From assembly GCA_021795795.1 (NCBI GenBank), contig JAJYPA010000406.1:1-7553 (forward strand): DNA of 7,553 bases. The letters run 5' to 3'. The DNA is from Pseudomonadota bacterium (lineage in GTDB: Bacteria; Pseudomonadota; Gammaproteobacteria; Halothiobacillales; Halothiobacillaceae). The position numbers and the translations under genes are program-made. The notes under the pieces were generated by a model. The model was not told the origin of the DNA and did not search any database. It saw only the letters and a list, made by a program, of their open reading frames with translations. Positions 1 to 5,762 of the stretch are shown one piece after another (the stretch's first letter is position 1; each line of letters begins with the position of its first letter).

Positions 1-346
1 CACCCATCTTCTGCAAAGCCGCTGCGGCAGCGTCCGGGTTCAGTGATTCGGCCTTTTTCACAGACGCAAGCCAGATGCTTTCTCCCGTGTAGGCAAACCC
101 TCCGCTGCTGTCGGCAACGCTACCGGAAACACAGGACTCCGCCTCTTCTTTTGCGCGTTCAAGATATTCCAGCGTGTTGCACTTCGGGCATGGCATATCG
201 CCTCCGTCGAACAGTGGACCGCCAGGCTCGTCGCAACTGTCGAGATCCCACAGATAGCCGTCAATGCAGCAACTGTCGATATAGCTGGCACCAAAGTCAC
301 GACCTTCGTAACCACACACCGCGCTGCCTTGTGTTTTGTTACTCAT
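1..346 (-). CDS. Cys-rich phage-type hypothetical protein (C-terminus outside window)
   Basis: An open frame starts at the ATG at 346-344 and stays open for 115 codons to the left edge, so the C-terminus is missing. The protein begins MSNKTQGSAVCGYEGRDFG and has seven cysteines (positions 11, 26, 27, 38, 53, 56, 72). A CPKC knuckle at 53-56 follows an acidic, Gly-rich segment that includes WDLDSCDEPGGPL (33-45). CPxC with other Cys residues suggests metal binding, probably Zn; this is inferred. It resembles small conserved phage proteins of unknown function, from memory only. It overlaps the end of the upstream 76-aa gene by 8 bp, and an AAGGA sequence lies about 11 nt before the ATG. Codon sense is better here than in the 85-codon open frame at 58-315, which is only a shadow. 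Confidence 0.75.
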   Translation of the reverse strand, partial: MSNKTQGSAVCGYEGRDFGASYIDSCCIDGYLWDLDSCDEPGGPLFDGGDMPCPKCNTLEYLERAKEEAESCVSGSVADSSGGFAYTGESIWLASVKKAESLNPDAAAAALQKMG

Positions 347-569
347 GATCAGGTGTTTCCTTGTCTAACGCTTGTTTCTCTCGCATGATTTCGTATTCAA
401 CGGACGTTTTCGCAGCAAGGAACCCGGAGAAGGTAAGGCCGAAAAACCCAAAGCCCGCGACAACTATGGAGGTAAAAATCGAATGGTGATAGACGATCCA
501 TGAAACCAAAAATAAAACTATGGTGATCAGATAATCGCTAGTTAATAATACGAATTTTGCAGTACGCAT
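339..569 (-). CDS. Small two-helix membrane protein
   Basis: A 76-aa protein with two hydrophobic segments, at about residues 11-27 (around SDYLITIVLFLVSW) and 32-52 (Gly/Phe-rich). They are joined by a short His-containing turn, and a charged, Lys/Glu-rich C-terminal tail of about 24 residues follows. It should be an integral inner-membrane protein with both ends on the same side. A strong Shine-Dalgarno sequence (GGAGGA, 6 nt before ATG) overlaps the stop of the upstream 177-aa gene. The size and the two-helix topology would fit a small phage membrane protein or a holin. No endolysin or spanin is nearby, so holin is not supported. The family is not recognised. Confidence 0.7.
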   Translation of the reverse strand: MRTAKFVLLTSDYLITIVLFLVSWIVYHHSIFTSIVVAGFGFFGLTFSGFLAAKTSVEYEIMREKQALDKETPDHE

Positions 570-571
570 GA

Positions 572-1105
572 TTATTCCTCCAAAATGGCTGGCAATGCTT
601 TCAAATACAATTCAGGATTCCCGTAATACAATGCGTACAGCCCTTCAAAAAACTCCACAATCTCCCGGTGCGCCGTAAATACAGTGGTCGGATGGCCGAA
701 GGTGTACTGCTCACCCGGATCGAACGCCACTTCCTTCCCGGTCAGGTAATATTGCAACAGACGGTCCAGGATGGTCCGTGATTTGTCCCCGCTGCAGCAA
801 AATCCGTCCCGCCGCTGGATGACTTTTTGAAAGTGAACGTTCAGAAATTGGTACTGCTTCAGGATGAAGTGCGCTTCTCGTTTCCCCGGAAGGACTGTCT
901 GGAGCAATCCATCTACCACCCGCTCCAATGGATAAGACAGCGCGTAGAGGAACCGTTCTGGCTGACCGTTACGCGCAAAGGCCTGGGCCTCCTGAAGCAT
1001 TGGATGGTCCTGAATCGACGCGAATAGCGCCATTTTGTCCTGATCGGTAGTGTCCAGGATCGCGGTTATCACGTCCTGAATTGGGGTAGCGGATTGTCCG
1101 GTCAT
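572..1105 (-). CDS. Hypothetical phage protein, 177 aa
   Basis: I do not recognise the family. The protein looks soluble and mainly alpha-helical. It has an N-terminal half rich in Gln, Leu and Ala, a central RRDGFCCSGDKSR segment (residues about 98-110) with a vicinal Cys pair, and a C-terminal half rich in Tyr and Phe (for example EFFEGLYALYYGNPELYL). There is no signal peptide or membrane segment. The start is well placed: its ATG overlaps the stop of the 318-aa gene as ATGA (1105-1102), with GGAG 7 nt upstream. This implies translational coupling. Confidence 0.7.
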   Translation of the reverse strand: MTGQSATPIQDVITAILDTTDQDKMALFASIQDHPMLQEAQAFARNGQPERFLYALSYPLERVVDGLLQTVLPGKREAHFILKQYQFLNVHFQKVIQRRDGFCCSGDKSRTILDRLLQYYLTGKEVAFDPGEQYTFGHPTTVFTAHREIVEFFEGLYALYYGNPELYLKALPAILEE

Positions 1106-2058
1106 CCTGCAACTCCAACGTCCATCGCCGCCATGACTTTTTTGATTCCTCGCTTGGCGTTGCCCTTACCCAGCTTCAAAATAAGACCATGAAGCTCGGC
1201 AAATTCCTTGGCCGCGGTATTTCCGAATGCGCCAGACGGATAGCCAGCGCTTGGGGAGGCCTTAACATCGGCGCGTCCCGACTTGATCTTTCCGAACGCA
1301 TTGATGGACTTGTCGCGTATTCCAACAGGAGTGCGCAAATCCTGCAGCGATTGAATCGCAGCCGGCACAAACGGCTTGAGCGGGTCGTCGTCGTTCCAGT
1401 CCCGCACATCGGCCGGGCGCATATAATACGCTGGCCATGGCTCAACTTGCGCATAATCCTCGTGTAGGCTCTTGCGGAACTGAATAACGCGATCAGTCAA
1501 TGCGTAAGGACGGGATCCCTTTTCGCCATGGTGGAAATGAAAATCGACCGCCTGGCGCCAGTTGTCAGCAAAAGGAGCGTCAGGAAATACCTCACGAAAT
1601 TCCGTGTTGAATATTTCGACCCACTCGGACATCCATTCCGGAAGACCTCGCTGTTCAGCAAAATCCAGTGATCGTTGTCCCCAAGCTGTGCGGTAGCGCC
1701 GAGCATAATCTTCAATGGCGAAAAAGATTTTATCCTCGATCATGAAATCCATGGTGATGACGGAGTTATTACCCACATAAGGTGTTATGCGTAACACCAT
1801 GTCTGGATGTGGGGTCGTAAGACGGTAACTTACCAGTTCTTTGTAACCGTCCCATCCACGATCAGGATAACCAAACCGACGAAACAGGTAAGCAAACAAC
1901 TTGCCGTATTCGATCTCATCACCGCAAACACTGGAAATGATGGGGTCTGACAGATCATACGTGGACTTTCCCGTATCTATGTAATGCCGGAAAGAAAGAC
2001 CAATCCAGTCTTTGCCGCTCATATCTGCCTGCTTCATGTGAAATTTACGTTTTGCCAT
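1102..2058 (-). CDS. Hypothetical phage protein, 318 aa
   Basis: This is the largest phage-type gene in the window and I do not recognise the family. The N-terminal 200 residues are rich in aromatic and acidic residues (for example DWIGLSFRHYIDTGKSTYDL and RRFGYPDRGWDGYKEL). They include a His cluster, FHFHHGEKG, at about residues 174-182. The C-terminal about 70 residues are basic and rich in Gly, Ala and Lys, ending with LGKGNAKRGIKKVMAAM. No catalytic motif, signal peptide or membrane segment is evident. The start is the ATG at 2058 with AGAGGAAA about 7 nt upstream. It is the only gene downstream of the IscB element that does not directly overlap its upstream annotated neighbour. The 97-bp gap holds a weak promoter candidate and a possible 23-codon ORF. 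Confidence 0.72.
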   Translation of the reverse strand: MAKRKFHMKQADMSGKDWIGLSFRHYIDTGKSTYDLSDPIISSVCGDEIEYGKLFAYLFRRFGYPDRGWDGYKELVSYRLTTPHPDMVLRITPYVGNNSVITMDFMIEDKIFFAIEDYARRYRTAWGQRSLDFAEQRGLPEWMSEWVEIFNTEFREVFPDAPFADNWRQAVDFHFHHGEKGSRPYALTDRVIQFRKSLHEDYAQVEPWPAYYMRPADVRDWNDDDPLKPFVPAAIQSLQDLRTPVGIRDKSINAFGKIKSGRADVKASPSAGYPSGAFGNTAAKEFAELHGLILKLGKGNAKRGIKKVMAAMDVGVAG

Positions 2059-2074
2059 GGTTGATTTCCTCTTG

Positions 2075-2103
2075 CTTATGTAACCAGCCTACCATGCAGT
2101 CAA
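2075..2103 (-). promoter_or_regulatory. Weak sigma70-like promoter candidate before the 318-aa gene
   Basis: On the minus strand TTGACT (2103-2098, 5 of 6 matches to the -35 consensus) is followed after 17 nt by CATAAG (2080-2075, 4 of 6 matches to the -10 consensus). Transcription would start near 2068, about 10 nt before the ATG at 2058. It lies in the only gap of any size in the downstream gene chain, which supports an internal promoter. A match of this quality can also occur by chance. Confidence 0.3.
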
Positions 2104-2160
2104 ATCAATGATGCGCTGGCATCTTTGCAACGCGCGTATTTGTAGAAGGGGCGCATTCAT
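2089..2160 (-). CDS. Possible 23-aa small ORF
   Basis: The ATG at 2160-2158 overlaps the stop of the 90-aa gene as ATGA, the same coupling arrangement used elsewhere in this operon. The frame then runs 23 codons (MNAPLLQIRALQRCQRIIDL, then TAW) to a TAG at 2091-2089. It would fill most of the gap before the 318-aa gene. No Shine-Dalgarno sequence or family supports it beyond its position, so it may be a chance open frame. Confidence 0.2.
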   Translation of the reverse strand: MNAPLLQIRALQRCQRIIDLTAW

Positions 2161-2429
2161 CGGTGCGCCATACGATCAGGGTCGTCCGCGTTATCTTCGA
2201 CAATGGCTTGCGCCAATGCGCGCAAAGCCGCAAACGTTCGAGGTGAGCGGCCGCCGCCCCGCATTGTCGTACAGAATTCAACGCTTGCAACATGACCTCT
2301 TTCATCGATAACGGCAACACACATATCACCGTCTTCCTGGCGCATCAGCCGTAGGCGGCCAGTGGTGCTCATATCTTCTTTGCGTTCAACCCAAACATTT
2401 GAACGTATAAGCGTCTCTACGGTGCTCAA
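2157..2429 (-). CDS. Hypothetical phage protein, 90 aa (TTG start)
   Basis: The family is not recognised. The frame begins at TTG (2429-2427), which overlaps the stop of the 104-aa gene as TTGA. An AAGGTG Shine-Dalgarno sequence lies 7 nt upstream, which supports this start over the internal ATG at codon 20, where ribosome-binding signals are weak. The central part (CVAVIDERGHVASVEFCT) looks like a beta hairpin, followed by a basic RGGGRSPRT stretch and a helix rich in Ala and Leu. Use of the internal start would give a 71-aa product. Confidence 0.6.
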   Translation of the reverse strand: MSTVETLIRSNVWVERKEDMSTTGRLRLMRQEDGDMCVAVIDERGHVASVEFCTTMRGGGRSPRTFAALRALAQAIVEDNADDPDRMAHR

Positions 2430-2740
2430 GCCGTTTCACCTTTGTTGCCCAGCAACGCCAGAATCGCCGCACTGGTTCGCCAGGCCAGTGCCTGTGTGTT
2501 TTGATCTGTCAGTCGTTCGGTGATTTCCTGCCACTGAGGTGAGTTTGGCAACTTGAAGGCCACATCGGCAGCGTCACGGATACCAGCCGCATATCCGCGA
2601 CTCAAGTCCAGCAGCAATTTAAGGTCATCAGTAGACATAGTTAGCTGCTTTACGGACACCTTATCGGCGGCAGCAAGGGTGCTCGCCAAGCGATGCTGCA
2701 TGGTTTCAACGGGCGTTGCGATGTGTTCTGACTTGCTCAC
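2426..2740 (-). CDS. Hypothetical helical phage protein, 104 aa (GTG start)
   Basis: The family is not recognised. The protein is predicted to be soluble and almost entirely helical, with heptad-like Leu spacing in LKLLLDLSRGYAAGI (about residues 41-55), and has no cysteines. The start codon is GTG (2740-2738), overlapping the stop of the 178-aa gene as GTGA, with AGGA 6 nt upstream. Its own stop overlaps the TTG start of the 90-aa gene. The three genes therefore appear translationally coupled. Confidence 0.65.
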   Translation of the reverse strand: MSKSEHIATPVETMQHRLASTLAAADKVSVKQLTMSTDDLKLLLDLSRGYAAGIRDAADVAFKLPNSPQWQEITERLTDQNTQALAWRTSAAILALLGNKGETA

Positions 2741-3273
2741 GATGTTTCCTTTTGCTTTCGTCTCCGGTCGGATTTGTGTTGCGGGAAAGGCCCTCCGCTC
2801 TGATGCAGATCAATGGCTAATCCTCGCGTTGATGGCGGTTCCCAACCCAACACGCGGTCCCAAGCGTCTGCCCGTCGTTCCCATTCTTTCCGGGAAATTC
2901 CGTTCGGCTGATCGGTGTTATTCCAGTAGCGGTACTCGCTCACCAGCGGCTGCCGGAGCCAATGCCGAAACCACCGGGGATGCTCGGTGAATGCAATGCC
3001 CAGGAACCTATCTCCGTCCGGAAAGAACACCAACTGAAAATCCGTATCCACGGCTGGCATGCGACGGCCCTTGTCCACCGTCTCGGATCGCAACTCCATC
3101 CATGCGGTCCAGCCCTTAAACGGCTCCTCTGAGGTTCCGGTTTTCCGCAAAAAAGAATTGAGCATTTTTTGCCCTTCCATCCGAACATAAGGACGAAAGC
3201 CGTTGACCAATTCCATCAACCGCATGGCTGAATCTGTGGCTACGGAAAAACCATTATGGATTTTGGTGCTCAC
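2737..3273 (-). CDS. Hypothetical phage protein, 178 aa (GTG start)
   Basis: The N-terminus MSTKIHNGF resembles that of a group of phage hypothetical proteins that begin MSTKIYNG (from memory). No function is known to me. A Trp/Arg-rich central region (for example EHPRWFRHWLRQPLV) precedes an Arg/Lys-rich tail, KSDRRRKQKE. The start codon is GTG at 3273-3271, one base after the TAA stop of the 96-aa gene. The Shine-Dalgarno sequence is weak, so initiation probably depends on reinitiation after the upstream gene. No ATG lies in frame just upstream, and the MSTKI start motif supports this choice. Confidence 0.68.
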   Translation of the reverse strand: MSTKIHNGFSVATDSAMRLMELVNGFRPYVRMEGQKMLNSFLRKTGTSEEPFKGWTAWMELRSETVDKGRRMPAVDTDFQLVFFPDGDRFLGIAFTEHPRWFRHWLRQPLVSEYRYWNNTDQPNGISRKEWERRADAWDRVLGWEPPSTRGLAIDLHQSGGPFPQHKSDRRRKQKETS

Positions 3274-3274
3274 C

Positions 3275-3565
3275 TTAATCTTGTCCGGCCTGGCGCATAT
3301 TCTCTCTCATTTTCTCAAACGCGATAGCCGCTTCACCGGCCTTTTCTTGCGCCTTTTGCAGTTCCAGCTTCTTTTGAGCCACATTACAGCCAGCCAGGGA
3401 CACCCGAGCCTCCACTTCGGCTTTAAGGGATTCCCAGGCTTCGGCTTCCGTTCGGAAGTGCGAATTGATGTAACATATCTCACCGTCACTATCGGTTCCC
3501 GGGTATGGCTCGCCTTCGACTTCTCGAACAGTCACGTTTTGCGTGTCTCTCTTGTATAGTTTCAT
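3275..3565 (-). CDS. Hypothetical phage protein with C-terminal coiled coil, 96 aa
   Basis: The family is not recognised. The N-terminal about 36 residues look like a small beta domain (EGEPYPGTDSDGEICYINSH). The rest is a long amphipathic helix rich in Ala, Glu and Lys (about 38-92, for example LELQKAQEKAGEAAIAFEKM), likely a coiled coil. The ATG at 3565 overlaps the stop of the DUF6575-like gene as ATGA, so translation is coupled to the gene carrying the transposon junction. Its expression could therefore depend on how that junction is translated. Confidence 0.68.
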   Translation of the reverse strand: MKLYKRDTQNVTVREVEGEPYPGTDSDGEICYINSHFRTEAEAWESLKAEVEARVSLAGCNVAQKKLELQKAQEKAGEAAIAFEKMRENMRQAGQD

Positions 3566-4050
3566 GCAGCTCGCTCCGCCACCAAAAGATTAATCAATCC
3601 AGTTATGTCGCAAGATTCACCGGCCGCTACATCGGTCAACACGCATCCTGGCTCCGGCAGGTCATTTTCTTTCAGGTTGGCGAAGCAGGTAGCTTCCCAT
3701 TGTGTATTATTATCCCCGTCCACGGTCGCCATGAACATCTTTTCAGCCTTTTTGATGCAGGCCAGCAGATCGACTTCCTTACGCAAGTATAGGATCGCCA
3801 ATTCCCGATTGATCGACAGCCACAGCCAGATATTTGCGGTATCCGTGCAGTCCTGCCAGGACACGATGTACAGATCACCGTCCATGGCGCGGTACAAGGC
3901 CACCAGCGGCCCGTCGTACCACATGAGGTTACCCAACAGTTCAGCGTTGGCCAGGTTCGTGTATGAATTCACCGAGTGCGCCGGGAAGCACCGGCCTTCA
4001 GGCCGGTGAGGGATAGGCGCGGCGGGCGTAGACCCCCCGTCGGTTATCAT
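3562..4050 (-). CDS. DUF6575-like protein remnant with transposon-derived N-terminus
   Basis: From about residue 27 (VNSYTNLANAELLGN) the sequence is phage-like. The motif LLGNLMWYDGPLVALYR and the following DGDLYIVSWQD resemble the core of DUF6575-type proteins (recalled, unverified). The first about 26 residues are encoded by the right end of the IscB element, including its hairpin (read as HRPEGRC). The preferred start is the ATG at 4050-4048, which overlaps the iscB stop (ATGA) and has GGGAG 8 nt upstream. The frame is also open back to an ATG at 4104 inside iscB (180 aa), and GTG at 3972 is possible. The native N-terminus was evidently lost or displaced by insertion. The product is thus a chimera; whether it still functions is unknown. 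Confidence 0.55.
   Translation of the reverse strand: MITDGGSTPAAPIPHRPEGRCFPAHSVNSYTNLANAELLGNLMWYDGPLVALYRAMDGDLYIVSWQDCTDTANIWLWLSINRELAILYLRKEVDLLACIKKAEKMFMATVDGDNNTQWEATCFANLKENDLPEPGCVLTDVAAGESCDITGLINLLVAERAA
3989..4008 (-). repeat. Right-end hairpin of the IscB element
   Basis: This is a perfect 8-bp stem with a TGAA loop on the minus strand, CACCGGCC-TGAA-GGCCGGTG. It lies 38 bp after the iscB stop and matches the left-end hairpin in core sequence and orientation. In IS200/IS605 elements such subterminal hairpins are what the Y1 transposase binds. No T-run follows, so it is unlikely to be an intrinsic terminator. It is translated within the chimeric downstream ORF. Confidence 0.75.
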
Positions 4051-5471
4051 GACAGCGTCTCCCGGTAGTAACTGTAACCATCCGATCGTTGAATCAACCG
4101 GCAATCCTCCGCCCTGATCCCATCTTGCGGGCCGGATTTCGTGCGAATCTTGAACGACCCCGACGAACGCACCGCCACCCGCCCCACATGAACACCCTTG
4201 CGTTTTCCCTTCGCCACGTCCGCACGCACCATGTCCCCGGTCTGGAATCCATGGTGCAGTTTTTGACGCGGCAGGAAAGACACGCGCCGGCCTTTCTGGT
4301 CCAGATTGGTGCGCTGATATTGCCCGCGCCCGTCACAATGCACCCGCCAATACGGATGGTCCCAATCCTCCACCCGGCCCACCAACCCCATGCAGGCGGC
4401 GTCCAGCGCGTGTCGCTTCGGTACGCCGAACCGGGTGCGGTTCCATTTGGCCTGCGCACCAGTGCTGATCTCCACCGGCAACCCAGTGCCCTCCAGCATC
4501 CGCAGCACCGCGGCACGAGTGGCGTTGATGGCCGCCACATCCATGAGTGGCGCCTTGGCCTGCGCCTGTATGCGCGTCAACCGGGTGGCTTCGTGCTGTT
4601 TCCTCTCAGCGAGTTTCTTTGTGTCCACGGCACCACCCTCAGTCGCGGCGAAACGTTGCGCGTTCCGCTCGAACCGGCGAAACCGTTTCTTGCCCGCATG
4701 CAAAAAATCGGGCAGATACAACGCGCCCTTCTCCAGATTGCAGGGCTCGCAAGCCAAGGTCAGGTTGCTGATCCGGTCCGTCCCACCATTCGCGCGGGCC
4801 AGAATGTGTTCCACCTGCAGAGGCTTGTCGTCCGCGTCACAATAGGTGCAGGTTCTCCCCCATTTCTCCAGCAGATATTCCCGCACCTCGTATCCGAACA
4901 GGGTGCCCTGCTGATACTTGATTCCGGATATCTCCGGATTCTGCAACCGCTGCGTATCAAAGCGATGCAGCATGGTGCTGATCGCGGTGACGGGCGCCAA
5001 AGACATCAGCCGGTTGCACCAGGACGCCGTTGTGTCCACCCGATGCTGCAAAGACGGCGGCAACCAACCCTCTGGACGACTGCGGTTATCGGACCGTGCA
5101 GCCCGATGACGGGTTTTGCGGTGCCGCCGACCGCCCCGCATATTGGAACGTTGCTCCAGCTTCTTGCTGATCAGCGCGCCCCGATGCTCCAGATCGAGCA
5201 TATTGATCACATGCTCCACCCGCTCCACCGCGCCGGTCACGGGTTCCACCGTCTCCGATTCGCGGACCAGCGCGATGCCCGTTTTGTGACTGGCCGGACC
5301 GATTTTGAGACGCAGCGGCTGCAGCGCGCCGCCTGCCATATCCTTGAGACGAATGGTGAACGGATACATCCTGTGCACCACCGCCCGTCCGCGTTCCAGC
5401 AGCAGTCGCGCCCGTTTCTCCGAGCACGGCATCAGGGGCCGCTTCTTTTTGTCCAGCACATAAACCGCCAT
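4047..5471 (-). CDS. iscB: IscB RNA-guided HNH/RuvC protein with both RuvC-I and RuvC-II catalytic residues lost
   Basis: IscB proteins use an omega-RNA to bind DNA; HNH cuts the target strand and RuvC the other. The order seen is: PLMP segment (RPLMP, residues 11-15); RuvC-I (RLKIGPASHKTGIAL, 54-68); Arg-rich bridge helix (about 108-134); RuvC-II (ISTMLHRFDTQ, 164-174); HNH with C208/C211, E221-H222, N236, C241/C244; RuvC-III (PKRHALDAAC, 351-360, H354 and D357); and a C-terminal TAM-interacting-like domain (about 408-474). Relatives have IDPGS in RuvC-I and an ELxRF Glu in RuvC-II. Here these are G58 (codon GGT, one transition from GAT) and M167 (codon ATG). The length is normal, with no frameshift, and HNH residues are kept. 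Predicted activity is guided binding with at most target-strand nicking. The start has AGAGGT 6 nt upstream. Confidence 0.93.
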   Translation of the reverse strand: MAVYVLDKKKRPLMPCSEKRARLLLERGRAVVHRMYPFTIRLKDMAGGALQPLRLKIGPASHKTGIALVRESETVEPVTGAVERVEHVINMLDLEHRGALISKKLEQRSNMRGGRRHRKTRHRAARSDNRSRPEGWLPPSLQHRVDTTASWCNRLMSLAPVTAISTMLHRFDTQRLQNPEISGIKYQQGTLFGYEVREYLLEKWGRTCTYCDADDKPLQVEHILARANGGTDRISNLTLACEPCNLEKGALYLPDFLHAGKKRFRRFERNAQRFAATEGGAVDTKKLAERKQHEATRLTRIQAQAKAPLMDVAAINATRAAVLRMLEGTGLPVEISTGAQAKWNRTRFGVPKRHALDAACMGLVGRVEDWDHPYWRVHCDGRGQYQRTNLDQKGRRVSFLPRQKLHHGFQTGDMVRADVAKGKRKGVHVGRVAVRSSGSFKIRTKSGPQDGIRAEDCRLIQRSDGYSYYRETLS

Positions 5472-5484
5472 TCCACACCTCTTT

Positions 5485-5762
5485 CAATGACGTCCTTACG
5501 GACCCTGTAACAACCTTTTTCGAGATCTCCCCTCGGGGGGTCCATAACCGGCTCCTGCCTGTGAGGGCAGCGGTTGGTCCTTCGCGGCTTTGCCTTTCCG
5601 CAGCATGAGCCCAACCTTGCAGAGTCCGGAACTGAGGCAGCATCCCGGAGTGCGTCTGTACGACCTGTTATGAACGTCTACCAACGTCTCACGACGTTAC
5701 GCGGTCCCCATGATCAACCAAGCCTGCGTACTGCCTTGCAAGCTCCGGCCTTCAGGCCGGGG
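5485..5762 (-). ncRNA. Omega-RNA (HEARO-type) scaffold for IscB
   Basis: The roughly 290 nt upstream of iscB hold no credible gene but dense structure, in the position known for omega-RNA/HEARO RNAs. Reading the minus strand from 5762, there is the left hairpin, then AACGTC-GTGA-GACGTT (5698-5683, GNRA-type loop), then GACGCACTCCGGGAT (5656-5642) followed by pairing CCGGA. Next are CTGCC-N6-GGCAG and GTCC-GTAA-GGAC (5503-5492). GGACCC (5543-5538) can also pair with GGGTCC (5505-5500), either as a long-range stem or a pseudoknot. The GACGCAC...GGGAT...CCGGA...CTGCA pattern resembles the scaffold described for OgeuIscB (from memory). The 3' boundary near the iscB start is approximate. No promoter is evident just upstream, so the RNA may be processed from the phage operon transcript. 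Confidence 0.75.
5743..5762 (-). repeat. Left-end hairpin of the IscB element
   Basis: The stem on the minus strand is CCCCGGCC-TGAA-GGCCGGAG: 8 bp including one G-T wobble. It lies directly after TTAC and forms the first stem of the omega-RNA. Its core and orientation match the right-end hairpin. The TGA in the loop (5754-5752) is the stop codon of the upstream 225-aa ORF. Confidence 0.75.

Larger units (their letters stand above)
3971..5762 (-). mobile_element. IscB-only IS200/IS605-like (HEARO/OMEGA) element, no tnpA
   Basis: The element is read right to left: left hairpin, omega-RNA region, iscB, right hairpin. Both ends carry the palindrome CCGGCC-TGAA-GGCCGG in the same orientation, within a 21-bp direct repeat with one mismatch (5760-5740 and 4006-3986). 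TTAC (5765-5762) abuts the left hairpin; IS608-type elements are known to insert 3' of TTAC. There are no terminal inverted repeats or target duplication, as expected for this family. No Y1 transposase (tnpA) is present, so movement would need one in trans. The left boundary is good to a base or two. The right boundary is uncertain, somewhere in about 3988-3965. The interior is visibly more GC-rich than the flanking phage genes. Confidence 0.75.

Noticed and set aside
58..315. 85-codon minus-strand frame at the left edge
   Set aside because: The frame starting at 346 has an ordinary protein composition, a CPKC motif and overlap with the upstream gene, and stays open to the window edge.
339..569. 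Holin
   Set aside because: Two membrane segments fit, but there is no endolysin, spanin or other lysis gene nearby and the neighbourhood looks early or middle rather than late.
2553..2990. 145-codon plus-strand frame
   Set aside because: It is antisense to two coupled minus-strand genes, with no motif; its Ser/Arg/Pro-rich composition marks it as a shadow.
3989..4008. Right-end hairpin as an intrinsic terminator
   Set aside because: The stem is strong but is followed by CTTCCCGG with no T-run; its match to the left-end hairpin explains it better as a transposon end.
4089..5510. 473-codon open frame on the plus strand antisense to iscB
   Set aside because: It is fully antisense to a gene with clear IscB motifs. 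Its composition (rich in Arg, His, Pro, Leu) is typical of a shadow frame of GC-rich DNA, and there is no plausible ribosome-binding site or family.
5522..5529. GAGATCTC perfect palindrome within the omega-RNA region
   Set aside because: An 8-bp palindrome is within chance expectation and is probably part of the RNA structure rather than an independent protein-binding site.
5086..5643. 185-codon minus-strand open frame across the omega-RNA and the start of iscB
   Set aside because: It is out of frame with iscB, has low-complexity Gly/Ala/Arg composition, and overlaps a structured RNA; it is a shadow.
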